Assembly: GCF_015291705.1 (NCBI RefSeq)
Contig: NZ_CP030050.1
Location: 2,604,001-2,668,000 of the forward strand
Source: Bradyrhizobium arachidis
GTDB lineage: Bacteria > Pseudomonadota > Alphaproteobacteria > Rhizobiales > Xanthobacteraceae
Length of the DNA stretch: 64,000 nucleotides
Direction: 5' to 3'
Shown in pieces: positions 9,874-17,845 of this stretch. Within the stretch, counting starts at the first letter, position 1, and every line of letters begins with the position of its first letter. Under the pieces are notes generated by a model, which was not told the DNA's origin, ran no database searches, and saw only the letters and a program-made list of their open reading frames with translations. The position numbers and the translations under genes were made by a program.

Positions 9874-10133
9874 TCCGGACGGTTCTGACCGAGATCGGAA
9901 TCTTCCTCATCCCCTTTGCCGTCTATGCGCTGTTCCTGGCCGCCACCCGCTCCGGCCTGTTCGTGCAATCGTCCTGGCCGGTCACGGTCGTCGCGCGCCT
10001 CGTCCTGGCGGCACTGGTGCTGGTGATCGCAGGCCTGGTCGGGCTTGCGCATTTCTCCGGCGCGGCGCCGGATTCGACCTACACGCCCGCCCATATCGAG
10101 AACGGCAGGCTCGTGCCGGGCGTGGAACGATAG
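9870..10133 (+). CDS. DUF6111-type small membrane protein
   Basis: The protein has 87 residues and two clear membrane helices (about 5-25 and 38-62), followed by a short conserved tail with DSTYTPAHIENGRLVPG. It lies between a Nudix hydrolase and the CCA-adding enzyme, a fixed arrangement in Bradyrhizobiaceae. The ATG overlaps the Nudix stop (ATGA). No biochemical function is known for the family. Confidence 0.75.
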   Translation: MIRTVLTEIGIFLIPFAVYALFLAATRSGLFVQSSWPVTVVARLVLAALVLVIAGLVGLAHFSGAAPDSTYTPAHIENGRLVPGVER

Positions 10134-10143
10134 GGGCGGGCCG

Positions 10144-11400
10144 ATGACCGCGGAGCCGTTACTTGCGCAAGCGCCCTGGCTGACCTCCGGTGGCACCGCA
10201 CGCGTCCTGAAGTTGCTCAATGCCGATGGCGAGGAGGCGCGCGTGGTCGGCGGCGCCGTGCGCAACGCGCTGCTCGGCCTCGTGCCCGGTGACATCGACA
10301 TCGCGACCACGGCGCTCCCGGACGAGGTGATCCGTCGCGCCAAGGCGGCCGGCATCAAGAGCGTGCCGACCGGCGTCGACCACGGCACCGTCACTCTCGT
10401 CATCGACGGGCATCCTTACGAGGTCACGACGCTGCGCGAGGACACCGAGACCTTCGGCCGCAAGGCCAGGGTCGCGTTCGGCCGCGACTGGGTGAAGGAC
10501 GCCGAGCGGCGCGACTTCACCATGAACGGCCTGTCGGTCGATGCGAGAGGCGTCGTCTACGACCATGTCGGCGGCATCGCCGATGCCAAGGCGCGCCGCG
10601 TGCGCTTCATCGGCGATCCCGACCAGCGCATCGCCGAGGACTATTTGCGCATCCTGCGCTTCTTCCGCATCCATGCCGCCTTCGGCGCCGGCGAGCCCGA
10701 CCGCGACGGCTATCTCGCCTGCATCCGCGGCCGCGCAGGGCTGGCCAGCCTGTCGGCCGAGCGAGTGCGCATGGAGATGCTGAAGCTGCTGGTGGCATCA
10801 GGCGCATCCGCCGCCGCGCTGGCGATGACCGATGGCGGCCTGTTGCAGGCGCTGACCGGCGGCGTTGCCTATACCGGCCCGCTGGCGGCGATGATTGCGC
10901 TCGAGCGCGAGCTCGGCCTCGCCGCAAGCACTACGCGGCGCCTCGCCGCGCTGACGGTCGCCGTGACGGAAGACGCCAAGCGCGTCGCGACGCGCCTGCG
11001 GCTCTCCAATGCCGAGGCCAAGGCGCTGGACTCGATGGGCCATCGCTGGTGGCGCTTCGCCGCCAAGGACGAGGCCCATGCGCGGCGGCTGCTCTACCGG
11101 CTCGGCGCGGAGCGCTATCACGATCGCGTGCTGTTGGCCTGGGCGCGGGACGGCGGCGATACCGGCTCGTCGCGCTGGCGTGCGCTCGCCGAGCTGCCGC
11201 AGCGCTGGACCGCGCCGAAATTTCCGCTGAAGGCAGCCGATTTCATCGCGCGTGGTCTCGCCGAAGGTCCCGCGCTTGGACATGTGTTGACGCTGGCCGA
11301 GGACGCTTGGCTTGCGGCGGATTTTCCACTAGAGGAAGCCGCACTCGCTTCCATCGCCGATCAAGCTGCGGCACGCATCACGCGCGATCAGAAAAATTGA
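10144..11400 (+). CDS. cca: CCA tRNA nucleotidyltransferase / poly(A) polymerase family
   Basis: The protein has 418 residues from ATG 10144 (MTAEPLLA); the reading frame extends upstream into the DUF6111 gene, so this start is chosen. The class II nucleotidyltransferase motifs are VVGGAVRNALLG and GDIDIATTALPDEV (catalytic Asp pair), then RDFTMNGLSVD and the RIxEDYLRILRFFR helix. It adds or repairs the 3' CCA of tRNAs. It lies 10 bp after DUF6111, and its stop overlaps the TTG of the next gene (11397-11400). Confidence 0.92.
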   Translation: MTAEPLLAQAPWLTSGGTARVLKLLNADGEEARVVGGAVRNALLGLVPGDIDIATTALPDEVIRRAKAAGIKSVPTGVDHGTVTLVIDGHPYEVTTLREDTETFGRKARVAFGRDWVKDAERRDFTMNGLSVDARGVVYDHVGGIADAKARRVRFIGDPDQRIAEDYLRILRFFRIHAAFGAGEPDRDGYLACIRGRAGLASLSAERVRMEMLKLLVASGASAAALAMTDGGLLQALTGGVAYTGPLAAMIALERELGLAASTTRRLAALTVAVTEDAKRVATRLRLSNAEAKALDSMGHRWWRFAAKDEAHARRLLYRLGAERYHDRVLLAWARDGGDTGSSRWRALAELPQRWTAPKFPLKAADFIARGLAEGPALGHVLTLAEDAWLAADFPLEEAALASIADQAAARITRDQKN

Positions 11401-12167
11401 CCATCGTCTCAGGCTTCGCCGACATCTCGATCCTTCAGCTTTTGCTGGTCGCGATGATGGCGTTGTTTGCCTCGATCATCGGTGGTCTTGCCGGCTACGG
11501 CACCGGCGCGCTGATGCCCTTGGTGCTGGTGCCGCTGGTCGGCGCCGAGCCGGTGGTGCCGATCATCGCGATCTCCGCGATGCTGACCAATGCGAGCCGC
11601 GCCCTTGCCTATGTCCGCTATGCCGACCGCCGCCGCGCGCTGATCGTGCTCGCCTGCGCCGCGCTCACGACCGCGCTCGGCGCCTATGGCTATACGCGCC
11701 TGACCAATGCGGGCGCTGCGATCGTGATCGGCGCCATGCTGATGCTGAGCGTGCCGCTGCGCCGCATGCTACGGCGTCGCGAGGTCAGGATCGGCGATAC
11801 CGGCCTTGCCGCGGGCTCGGTCGGCTACGGCGTGCTGGTCGGTGGCACCTCGGGCTCCAGCGTGATCCTGCTCTCGCTCCTGATGGCCGCCGGCCTCGAA
11901 GGCGCCGCCGTGATCGCGACCGACGCGATGATCTCGCTCGGCACCGGCCTCATCAAGATCGCCGTGTTCGGCCTCGCCGGTGCGGTGACCGCGCAGGTAC
12001 TCGCCTTCGCGCTTTTGATCGGCGGCATCGCGATCCCCGGCGCGTTCCTGGCAAAGGCCTTCGTCGAGCGCATGCCGGTGCACATCCACGCCGCGATCCT
12101 CGATGTCGCGGTGATCACCGGCGGGCTGGTGATGATCTCGGCGGCGGGGAGGCAGCTCGTCGCGTAG
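11397..12167 (+). CDS. TauE/SafE (TSUP) family membrane transporter
   Basis: The protein has 256 residues starting from TTG 11397, in the same TTGA overlap arrangement as at 9202. It has seven to eight hydrophobic segments and the Gly-rich first helix of the family (ALFASIIGGLAGYGTGALMPLVLVPLVG), with a repeated motif in the second half (VGGTSGSSVILLSLLMAAGLEG). Family members move sulfite, sulfonates or other anions; the substrate is not predictable here. It ends the coupled chain. GC drops just beyond it. Confidence 0.85.
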   Translation: MTIVSGFADISILQLLLVAMMALFASIIGGLAGYGTGALMPLVLVPLVGAEPVVPIIAISAMLTNASRALAYVRYADRRRALIVLACAALTTALGAYGYTRLTNAGAAIVIGAMLMLSVPLRRMLRRREVRIGDTGLAAGSVGYGVLVGGTSGSSVILLSLLMAAGLEGAAVIATDAMISLGTGLIKIAVFGLAGAVTAQVLAFALLIGGIAIPGAFLAKAFVERMPVHIHAAILDVAVITGGLVMISAAGRQLVA

Positions 12168-12205
12168 AGGCGGATCGAAGCTCGTCAGGGGCGTGTGTGC
12201 ACAGA

Positions 12206-12275
12206 CGTCGGCTTCCGAGCGCAAGTCGAAGGTGGCCCAGCTTGGCCGTCATCGGCGGTTTATGACCCACAGCGG
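12206..12275. repeat. Dispersed repeat copy (same family as the IS target site)
   Basis: About 70 bp beginning GTCGGCTTCCGAGCGCAAG and containing GGCCGTCATCGGCGGTT then ATGACCCA and AGCGGAC. A closely similar copy lies at 25239-25301 and is split there by the insertion sequence. It overlaps the 3' end of the adjacent hydrolase gene. Confidence 0.75.
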
Positions 12276-13114
12276 ACGTCGGCACGCCAAAATCGCGTCA
12301 CGCCGGCGATGACTGCTTTTGGGGCGTCTTCTTGAACAAGGTGCTTCGCTCCGGAAACGATCATCAACGGAGCCGAGAGCCGGCGCGACAGCTCCTCTCC
12401 GTCCGACAGCGGGCACCACTCGTCTTCTTCTCCCCAAATAAGCGTAACGGGACAGCGCATCTCTCTGTAACGCCACTCGATCTCCTGCGTATACTTGTCG
12501 TCCATTTGCGCAATCTGCCGCCAGAATGCCTTTTGACCCTCATCACCAAGCCACGGGCGCAAATACAACGACATGTCGGAAGTACGCAGGGCCTTGGCAA
12601 CCGCGCCGTCGATGTAAGCGTGCAAGATAGCTTCATGGACATAGGCCGGCAGATTAGAGAAGACGTCCTCGTGTTGCTTGGCTGATTGAACAAGCGCTGA
12701 TCCTTGAGGGCTGATTGCTACAGGGTCTATTAGAGTAAGCGATCTGTATTCAAGCCCGTCGAGCAGATGCCCCCGCAAAGCAGTGGATCCTCCGAAGTCG
12801 TGTGCGACGATATCCGGAGTACCGATGCCCCAATGTTCATAGAGGGCTGCGAAGAGACGGTTTTGAATGCCTCTCGACACGTCAGCGTTCGGCATATCGG
12901 ATCGACCGTATCCCAGCATGTCGAAGTAGTATACGCGGCGTTCCTGTGCAAGCAGAGGAGCAATCCGCCGCCATTCGACCGACGAAAATGGAGTACCATG
13001 TAAGAGGACGGCGGGCGGACCATTTCCGATGCAATCCCAAGCAATCGAGTGTCCCCGAAAATCGAAACGATTTTGCAGCCGCCAATGTTCGTCAAGCTGA
13101 TCGACAGTTTTCAT
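12260..13114 (-). CDS. Alpha/beta hydrolase with Asp nucleophile (haloalkane dehalogenase-like)
   Basis: The protein has 284 residues from ATG 13114 (MKTVDQLDEHW); upstream in-frame sequence is not typical of the family. The oxyanion motif is LLHGTPFSS. The nucleophile elbow is VAHDFGGS, with Asp in the nucleophile position as in haloalkane dehalogenases, fluoroacetate dehalogenases and epoxide hydrolases. The acid is probably in WGEEDEWCP and the His in AKHLVQED. GC is lower than in the core genes on either side, and repeat fragments lie at both ends, which suggests horizontal acquisition. The exact substrate is unknown. Confidence 0.75.
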   Translation of the reverse strand: MKTVDQLDEHWRLQNRFDFRGHSIAWDCIGNGPPAVLLHGTPFSSVEWRRIAPLLAQERRVYYFDMLGYGRSDMPNADVSRGIQNRLFAALYEHWGIGTPDIVAHDFGGSTALRGHLLDGLEYRSLTLIDPVAISPQGSALVQSAKQHEDVFSNLPAYVHEAILHAYIDGAVAKALRTSDMSLYLRPWLGDEGQKAFWRQIAQMDDKYTQEIEWRYREMRCPVTLIWGEEDEWCPLSDGEELSRRLSAPLMIVSGAKHLVQEDAPKAVIAGVTRFWRADVRCGS

Positions 13115-13309
13115 GAGGCTTCGACCTGGAACGGATGTCACGCGGGCAAAACCGAGCTGAAGCGATAACGTTCCAAGGAGACAGGCAGGCCATAGTGTCC
13201 ACTTCTGGCCCAAAAGTCACATCAGCGGATGCCCGGCTATGTCCGCAAGTGGATCTTGGGCGACCGTTTCATTCTAATTTCCTCGATCGGCGGGTTTGGC
13301 CGGCCCAAA

Positions 13310-14113
13310 TCACCGCTCGCGCAGCGCCGGTGCAGCCAGCAGCATCGTCAGCCGATAATCCGGCCAGCCCGCGAGCGACAGCGACACCTGCTGATAGTGC
13401 AGCACTCCCATGGCCGGATGATCGAACGCACGTTCGCCGCCTTCGCGCGCCAGAACCCCCTGCGTCTCCCAGCAGCGCGCGAAATCGGAGCTTGCAATTC
13501 TCAGCTCGTCGACGAGCCGGCGGATATCCGGATCGTCGGAGTAGCCCGTCGCTGCTGCACGGAATTCTGCGACGACGCGATGTGCGCGTGAGGGCCAGTC
13601 GCGGATGAGCGTTCGTGCCTCGGGCCTGAGGAAGATGTAGCGCAGCAGGTTTTTCTCGCCGTCGGCATCGAGCCATCCTGCGAACAGGCGGGACGCTTTC
13701 GCATTCCAGCGCCGCGCGCCCCAGCTGCGATCGAGGATGTAGGCGGGACCATCGATCGCATCGACGCAGGCCAGCACCGCCTCGGGCGGATCGTCCCTGC
13801 TGTCCGGCCGCTCGGGATCGCGCTTGCCGGCAACTTCGAACAAATAGCTGCGCTCGGCGCGCGACAGGCGCAATCCGCGTGCGAGGCGCGCAAGTGTCGC
13901 GGCGGAGACCGACACATCGCGCCCCTGCTCGATCCAGGTGTACCAGGTGGCGCTCAATCCGCAGAGCTGCGCGACCTCCTCGCGCCGCAGGCCCGGCGTG
14001 CGTCGTCGCGGCCCGGCGGCGAGACCGAATTCTGCCGGAGACTGGCGCTCCCGGAGCGCCCGCAGGAACGCGCTGAGCGAGAGCGCCGGAGCGATCGGGT
14101 CTTGTCCTGTCAT
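13310..14113 (-). CDS. MmyB-like helix-turn-helix transcriptional regulator
   Basis: The protein has 267 residues from ATG 14113. The N-terminal XRE-type HTH includes RRTPGLRREEVAQLCGLSATWYTWIEQGR (about residues 36-64), the usual start of MmyB-type regulators. The C-terminal part (about 105-260) is the MmyB ligand-binding PAS-like domain, with PAYILDRSWGARRWNAKA. Similar regulators control divergent oxidoreductases. It faces the flavin-nucleotide oxidase-like gene at 14213, and a GGATA-N5-TATCC palindrome lies 16 bp upstream of its start. Confidence 0.82.
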   Translation of the reverse strand: MTGQDPIAPALSLSAFLRALRERQSPAEFGLAAGPRRRTPGLRREEVAQLCGLSATWYTWIEQGRDVSVSAATLARLARGLRLSRAERSYLFEVAGKRDPERPDSRDDPPEAVLACVDAIDGPAYILDRSWGARRWNAKASRLFAGWLDADGEKNLLRYIFLRPEARTLIRDWPSRAHRVVAEFRAAATGYSDDPDIRRLVDELRIASSDFARCWETQGVLAREGGERAFDHPAMGVLHYQQVSLSLAGWPDYRLTMLLAAPALRER

Positions 14114-14129
14114 GGTGGTCTTTATACCA

Positions 14130-14144
14130 GGATAAGATGTATCC
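14130..14144. promoter_or_regulatory. Candidate operator palindrome in divergent promoter
   Basis: GGATA-N5-TATCC, a perfect 5-bp-arm inverted repeat, lies between the divergent HTH regulator (start 14113) and the oxidase-like gene (start 14213). Its position fits autoregulation and control of the divergent gene. No binding data are available; the call rests on symmetry and position only. Confidence 0.4.
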
Positions 14145-14212
14145 TTAAACCGGTACATATGACGTGCTAGCTCTTTGTCTCGACGTCTTCGCTGAGCAAA
14201 GGATGGCCGGGC

Positions 14213-14782
14213 ATGGGCAAGCAATTCGCTGGGATCGAGCCGGAGCACAGGGCTTTCATCGAGCGGCAGAAAATCTTCTTCGTCGCCAGCGCCCCGCCGC
14301 AAGGACGCATCAACGTCTCGCCCAAGGGCCTGTCATCATTCCGCGTGCTCGGGGAGACCGACGTCGCCTATCTCGATTGCACCGGCAGCGGCAGCGAGAC
14401 CCGCGCGCATCTGATGGCTTCGCATGACAAGCGGCTGACCATCATGTTTTGCGCCTTCGATGGTCCTCCGATGATCCTGCGACTCTATGGCCAGGGCCGA
14501 TCGCTGATGCGCGGCACGCCGGAATATGCCGATCTCGTTCCGCAGTTCGAGGAAGTTGCGGGCGCCCGCCAGATCGTGCGTCTTGCGGTCGACCTCGTGC
14601 AGACCTCGTGCGGCATGGGCGTGCCGCTGTTCGACTACAAGCAGGAGCGCGGCAGCCTCGTCCGCTACTGGATGGCGCAGGGTGTCGACAATCTGCGAAA
14701 ATACTGGCGTCTGAAGAACATGAAGAGCATCGACGGCCTGCCGACCGACTTTGTACCTGACAGCATGGTTCCGCCGAGCTGA
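14213..14782 (+). CDS. Pyridoxamine 5'-phosphate oxidase-like FMN-binding protein
   Basis: The protein has 189 residues. The split-barrel pattern is visible: HRAFIERQKIFFVASAPPQGRINVSPKG, LDCTGSGSETRAH and MFCAFDGPPMILRLYGQGRSL. Such proteins bind FMN or F420-type cofactors and act as small oxidoreductases; the substrate is unknown. It is divergent from the MmyB-like regulator, which probably controls it. A decayed copy of its last 13 codons occurs at 25054-25107. Confidence 0.82.
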   Translation: MGKQFAGIEPEHRAFIERQKIFFVASAPPQGRINVSPKGLSSFRVLGETDVAYLDCTGSGSETRAHLMASHDKRLTIMFCAFDGPPMILRLYGQGRSLMRGTPEYADLVPQFEEVAGARQIVRLAVDLVQTSCGMGVPLFDYKQERGSLVRYWMAQGVDNLRKYWRLKNMKSIDGLPTDFVPDSMVPPS

Positions 14783-14831
14783 CAGGCAAGGTTGCATTCC
14801 GCGGGAGCGCGACCACGGTCGCGGCCAGCTC

Positions 14832-15164
14832 CTAGCCAGTGTTTTTGACCGCCTCAGCCAGAATGGCATAGAGCTGCTGCTTGCTGAATTCCTTCGGCTG
14901 CCGCCTGTCGGCTGTCTTCCGCGACACCTTCTGTGCGACCCGATTGGTGCAGGCTGCCGATGACATCAGCTTCGGGGGCGGCCTTATCTTGGGCCTTGCT
15001 GTAGGCGGCTTGCGGCCGCGCTTCAGGCCCTGACGGGTCAACATGCCGCAGACCGCGTTACGACTGCACCCGAGACGGCGCGCAATCTCCGCCGCGCTCT
15101 GTCCTGCGGACCAGAGCCTCTTGAGGAGCGCTATGTCTTTCGCGTCCCAGCCCATGGGAGACAT
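14832..15164 (-). CDS. GcrA-like HTH protein (short)
   Basis: The protein has 110 residues. The N-terminal 45 residues match the GcrA DNA-binding region: MGWDAKDIALLKRLWSAGQSAAEIARRLGCSRNAVCGMLTRQGLKRGRK, with GcrA's RNAV...R.GL pattern. The rest is basic and poorly conserved, ending in SKQQLYAILAEAVKNTG. GcrA is a cell-cycle regulator that acts with sigma70 at methylated sites; this is shorter and lies in an accessory stretch, so it is more likely a paralog than the true regulator. The start may be 15164 or the second ATG at 15155. Confidence 0.65.
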   Translation of the reverse strand: MSPMGWDAKDIALLKRLWSAGQSAAEIARRLGCSRNAVCGMLTRQGLKRGRKPPTARPKIRPPPKLMSSAACTNRVAQKVSRKTADRRQPKEFSKQQLYAILAEAVKNTG

Positions 15165-15194
15165 TATAAAGCCGATCGGCGAGCACGCGCTAGT

Positions 15195-15371
15195 CTAGTC
15201 TTCGTCCGGCTCGCGCACGACCGCCGGTTCGTCAGCGTCATCTTCCTCTTCGTCGTCTTCGTCCTCATCGTCTTCGTCGGGATCTCTTGGCGGCATCGCC
15301 GTGCCCATAAGCACGAGCGGTGTCCAGCCGTTCGCTGGGGTGAAAAGTGCTTCGGAGGTGTGTTGCTTCAT
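15195..15371 (-). CDS. Small protein with strongly acidic C-terminal tail
   Basis: The protein has 58 residues from ATG 15371 (MKQHTSEA). The first 28 residues are ordinary; the rest is almost entirely Asp/Glu. A similar poly-acidic tail occurs on the DUF2158 protein at 32360-32587 and on a gene fragment at 17691-17759. Function is unknown; the tail may have come from the same repeat-like DNA. It could be non-coding, since low-complexity sequence easily keeps frames open. Confidence 0.4.
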   Translation of the reverse strand: MKQHTSEALFTPANGWTPLVLMGTAMPPRDPDEDDEDEDDEEEDDADEPAVVREPDED

Positions 15372-15501
15372 GTTGTTGCTGCTCCTCGAAAGGAAAGCGC
15401 AGTCGCACGTTCCTGGTTGACGACATGCAGATGCTCGGAGGCGCGGTCGCCGCAAGCGCGACGGGGGTCCGGGCGGCATCCGCCACGCAACGGTGACGTG
15501 G

Positions 15502-15813
15502 CTACCTTATGCCTGAAGGCCCGTCAGGCTCCATGTTCACCAAAACCTCACCGGCGAAGATCTCGGGAACTCCGAGATCGAGGTCAGGTAGACTTGCTTG
15601 AACGAACGCCAATATCTTGGCGTTCGCTGCGTTGGCGCTTTCGCGGTCCTCAAATATCATCACGGCGATACCAACGCCGTCGCCGGCATCCAGCACATGG
15701 TAAGATCTGAACCCGGGCGATTGCCTCAGGATCTCGCCGACGCCGCTCTTGGCGCGGCGGGCAGCGTCCGCTACCGAACGAACCTTGGTGTACTTGCGAA
15801 TGACCATGTACAT
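15502..15813 (-). CDS. Hypothetical protein, antibiotic biosynthesis monooxygenase (ABM)-like fold
   Basis: The protein has about 103 residues from ATG 15813; a second ATG at 15807 (MVIRKYTKV) is equally possible. The pattern MVIRKY...GVGEILRQSPGFRSYHVLDAGDGVGIAVMIFEDRESANAANAKI is that of small dimeric ferredoxin-like ABM/YgiN proteins. It has no obvious partner gene. The family includes monooxygenases and stress proteins; no specific role can be assigned. Confidence 0.6.
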   Translation of the reverse strand: MYMVIRKYTKVRSVADAARRAKSGVGEILRQSPGFRSYHVLDAGDGVGIAVMIFEDRESANAANAKILAFVQASLPDLDLGVPEIFAGEVLVNMEPDGPSGIR

Positions 15814-15931
15814 GAGGTCACCACACGCCCCCACGCATCAAAACATATCGGTCCCGATCAGACTAGGGCCTACTTCCGAGATGGCTTACACTGCCCTGTT
15901 CGGCGGACCGCAGCGCCTTGTTCCGATGAGC

Positions 15932-15962
15932 CATCCTCGCCCCGCAAAGCGGGGCGAGGATG
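15932..15962. terminator. Strong hairpin after dodecin gene
   Basis: Perfect 14-bp arms (CATCCTCGCCCCGC and its complement) with an AAA loop lie 8 bp downstream of the dodecin stop. There is no clear T-tract, so it may be a stabilising hairpin or a dispersed repeat rather than a true intrinsic terminator. Confidence 0.55.
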
Positions 15963-15969
15963 CCGAGGC

Positions 15970-16185
15970 TCAGGAGCCCTCGAATTTGAACGATACGTTG
16001 AGCTTGGCGCGATAGGCCTCAACTTTTCCCTTCTCATCCAGTTGCATATCGAGCTTGATGACCTCTGCGACGCGAAGGTCTCGGAGCGATTTTGCAGCTT
16101 GCTCGACCGCATTGGCGGCCGCCTTCTCCCACGAGTCGCTGCTGGTACCGACCAGTTCTATGACTTTGTAGACGCTATCGGGCAT
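15970..16185 (-). CDS. Dodecin family flavin-binding protein
   Basis: The protein has 71 residues from ATG 16185 (MPDSVYKVIELVGTSSDSWEKAAANAVE). It is full length for dodecin, a small protein forming a 12-mer that stores riboflavin/FMN. The conserved VYKVIELVGTS start and the W (flavin-stacking) in SDSWEKA are present, as is the C-terminal YRAKLNVSFKFE strand. The longer upstream frame is rejected because the family starts here. It is monocistronic, followed by the hairpin at 15932-15962. Confidence 0.93.
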   Translation of the reverse strand: MPDSVYKVIELVGTSSDSWEKAAANAVEQAAKSLRDLRVAEVIKLDMQLDEKGKVEAYRAKLNVSFKFEGS

Positions 16186-16501
16186 GTCGTCCTCCTGTCC
16201 GGTGTGACCCGGGAAATCTAGCATCAGGCTCACGAGGCCGATACCGCACCCGTAGCCGCGGCCGGACCAGCGCCATCTCACGGCGGGTAGACTGAAAAAC
16301 GTCCGATTGGCTGTCACTTTTCAATCCGACCCGGATCGCAGGACGATCCAGTTCAATCGCCGACAAAATGTCGTGCCTCTAGAAATGTCGTGCCTCTACG
16401 AGAGTGCCTGGCCAAGTTGCAAGCAAGCGGTCGGCGCAATACCGTCGATGTCGATGGTCCGACGCCTGTTCTGACAGCCAATCTTGCCAGGAGCCAACGA
16501 T

Positions 16502-17575
16502 ATGAATGTGGTCTCAGTGCCCAGCGGGATCAATCGCCCGCCCGGGAAGATCGATATCCCATCGGCCTGGCTTGGCGCCGACATGAAGGCCCATCCTGAT
16601 CGATGGCTGATATCGCTTGGGGCCAGCGAGATCGCGGAGCTTGAGAGCGCGGCGGAATCCTATCTTGGCCGGACCACGAAAATCGCCGACATCACCAAGG
16701 AAAGCTTTCCGCTTCCCCGCCTCGGTGCGCACCTGGAAGAGCTCAAGACAACGCTGCTGGCTGGCCTGGGTTTCGAAGTCATCCGCGGCTTGCCTGTGGC
16801 AAGATACAGCCAGGAGTTTGCCGCGACGATCTTTTGCGGGGTGGGCGCGCATCTCGGATCGGCGCGGTCCCAGAATGCAGCGGGTCATATTCTCGGTCAC
16901 GTCCGTGACATCGGCGCCGATGCGAGGGATCCGAATACCCGCATCTATCAAACGTCGGAACGACAAACATTCCACACGGATTCGTCCGACGTGGTTGGCC
17001 TGTTATGCATTCGCGAGGCGATGGAGGGAGGAGATTCTCTCCTTGTCAGTACGTCGACCATCTACAACGAGATGTTCGACAGGCGTCCCGACCTTGCCGC
17101 CCTCTTGTTCGATCTCATCGCGACGGACCGGCGCGGCGAGGTGCCTGAGAACGAAAAGCCATATCTCGAAATCCCGGTGCTGAACTGGCATGCGGGGTTC
17201 CTGACCGGCTTCTATCAGCGCCAGTACATCGATAGTGCGCAGCGCTTTCCCGGTGCGCCAAGACTGACGCCAGCTCACGTCGAGGCTCTCGATCTGTTCG
17301 ACGCGCTCGCAAATGACCCCACGCTGCATTTTGGCATGCGGCTTCAGCCGGGTGACATGCAGTTTGTCTACAATCATGCCTTGTTGCACGATCGGACCGG
17401 ATTCCGCGATTGGCCCGATGCAAGCCAGAGGCGTCATCTGTTGCGCCTTTGGCTCAGCATGGAAGGAGACCGCCCACTGCCCGATTGCTTCAAGCAGCGC
17501 TATGGTTCGATCGAGATCGGCAACCGTGGCGGCATTATCACCAAAGGCACCAGCCTGAACGTTCCGTTGGATTGA
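16502..17575 (+). CDS. TauD/TfdA family Fe(II)/2-oxoglutarate dioxygenase
   Basis: The protein has 357 residues from ATG 16502, with AGGAG 10 bp upstream. The metal motif HxD is visible as QTFHTDSSDVVGLL. The distal His is in YNHALLHDRTGF, with the 2-oxoglutarate-binding Arg in RRHLLRLWLSM. The family hydroxylates or cleaves small acids such as sulfonates; the substrate is not inferable. It lies alone in the accessory region. Confidence 0.88.
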   Translation: MNVVSVPSGINRPPGKIDIPSAWLGADMKAHPDRWLISLGASEIAELESAAESYLGRTTKIADITKESFPLPRLGAHLEELKTTLLAGLGFEVIRGLPVARYSQEFAATIFCGVGAHLGSARSQNAAGHILGHVRDIGADARDPNTRIYQTSERQTFHTDSSDVVGLLCIREAMEGGDSLLVSTSTIYNEMFDRRPDLAALLFDLIATDRRGEVPENEKPYLEIPVLNWHAGFLTGFYQRQYIDSAQRFPGAPRLTPAHVEALDLFDALANDPTLHFGMRLQPGDMQFVYNHALLHDRTGFRDWPDASQRRHLLRLWLSMEGDRPLPDCFKQRYGSIEIGNRGGIITKGTSLNVPLD

Positions 17576-17593
17576 CGATCGAGGCGTCCGGCG

Positions 17594-17632
17594 ATGTCCG
17601 CTATTGTGCTGCTGTTGGCACAGAGCGGACAT
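17594..17632. repeat. Dispersed palindrome fragment (ATGTCCGCT...AGCGGACAT)
   Basis: The 9-bp arms ATGTCCGCT and AGCGGACAT enclose 21 nt. The arrangement and flanking GCG...CAG match another copy at 32266-32305. These belong to a repeat family common in rhizobial intergenic DNA. Confidence 0.6.
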
Positions 17633-17690
17633 CAGGCGCGGCGGAGCATGGGGCTCCAATCCAGGCAGGATGCGATCTCATCCGTGCCGA

Positions 17691-17759
17691 CTAATCGTCG
17701 TCCTCTTCCTCGTCCGGGTCTTCTTCCACCTGCACGAGTGCGGCTTTGGCCGCGCGCTT
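17691..17759 (-). pseudogene. Fragment of a DUF2158-like gene tail
   Basis: Read on the minus strand, this stretch encodes KRAAKAALVQVEEDPDEEEDDD and a stop. The run LVQVEEDPDEEEDD is identical to residues of the DUF2158 protein at 32360-32587, and the DNA is nearly identical. A stop codon directly upstream in frame shows that the 5' part is missing. The rest of the gap 17576-17845 holds the palindrome above and nothing else recognisable. Confidence 0.65.
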
Positions 17760-17845
17760 GCAGGATCAGGCTTGCCATATTTCTGCGTCAGGCCCGTGGT
17801 GTAGCTTAGCCTTCCGGCAACCGCCGACCCAGAAAGGATCGAGAC

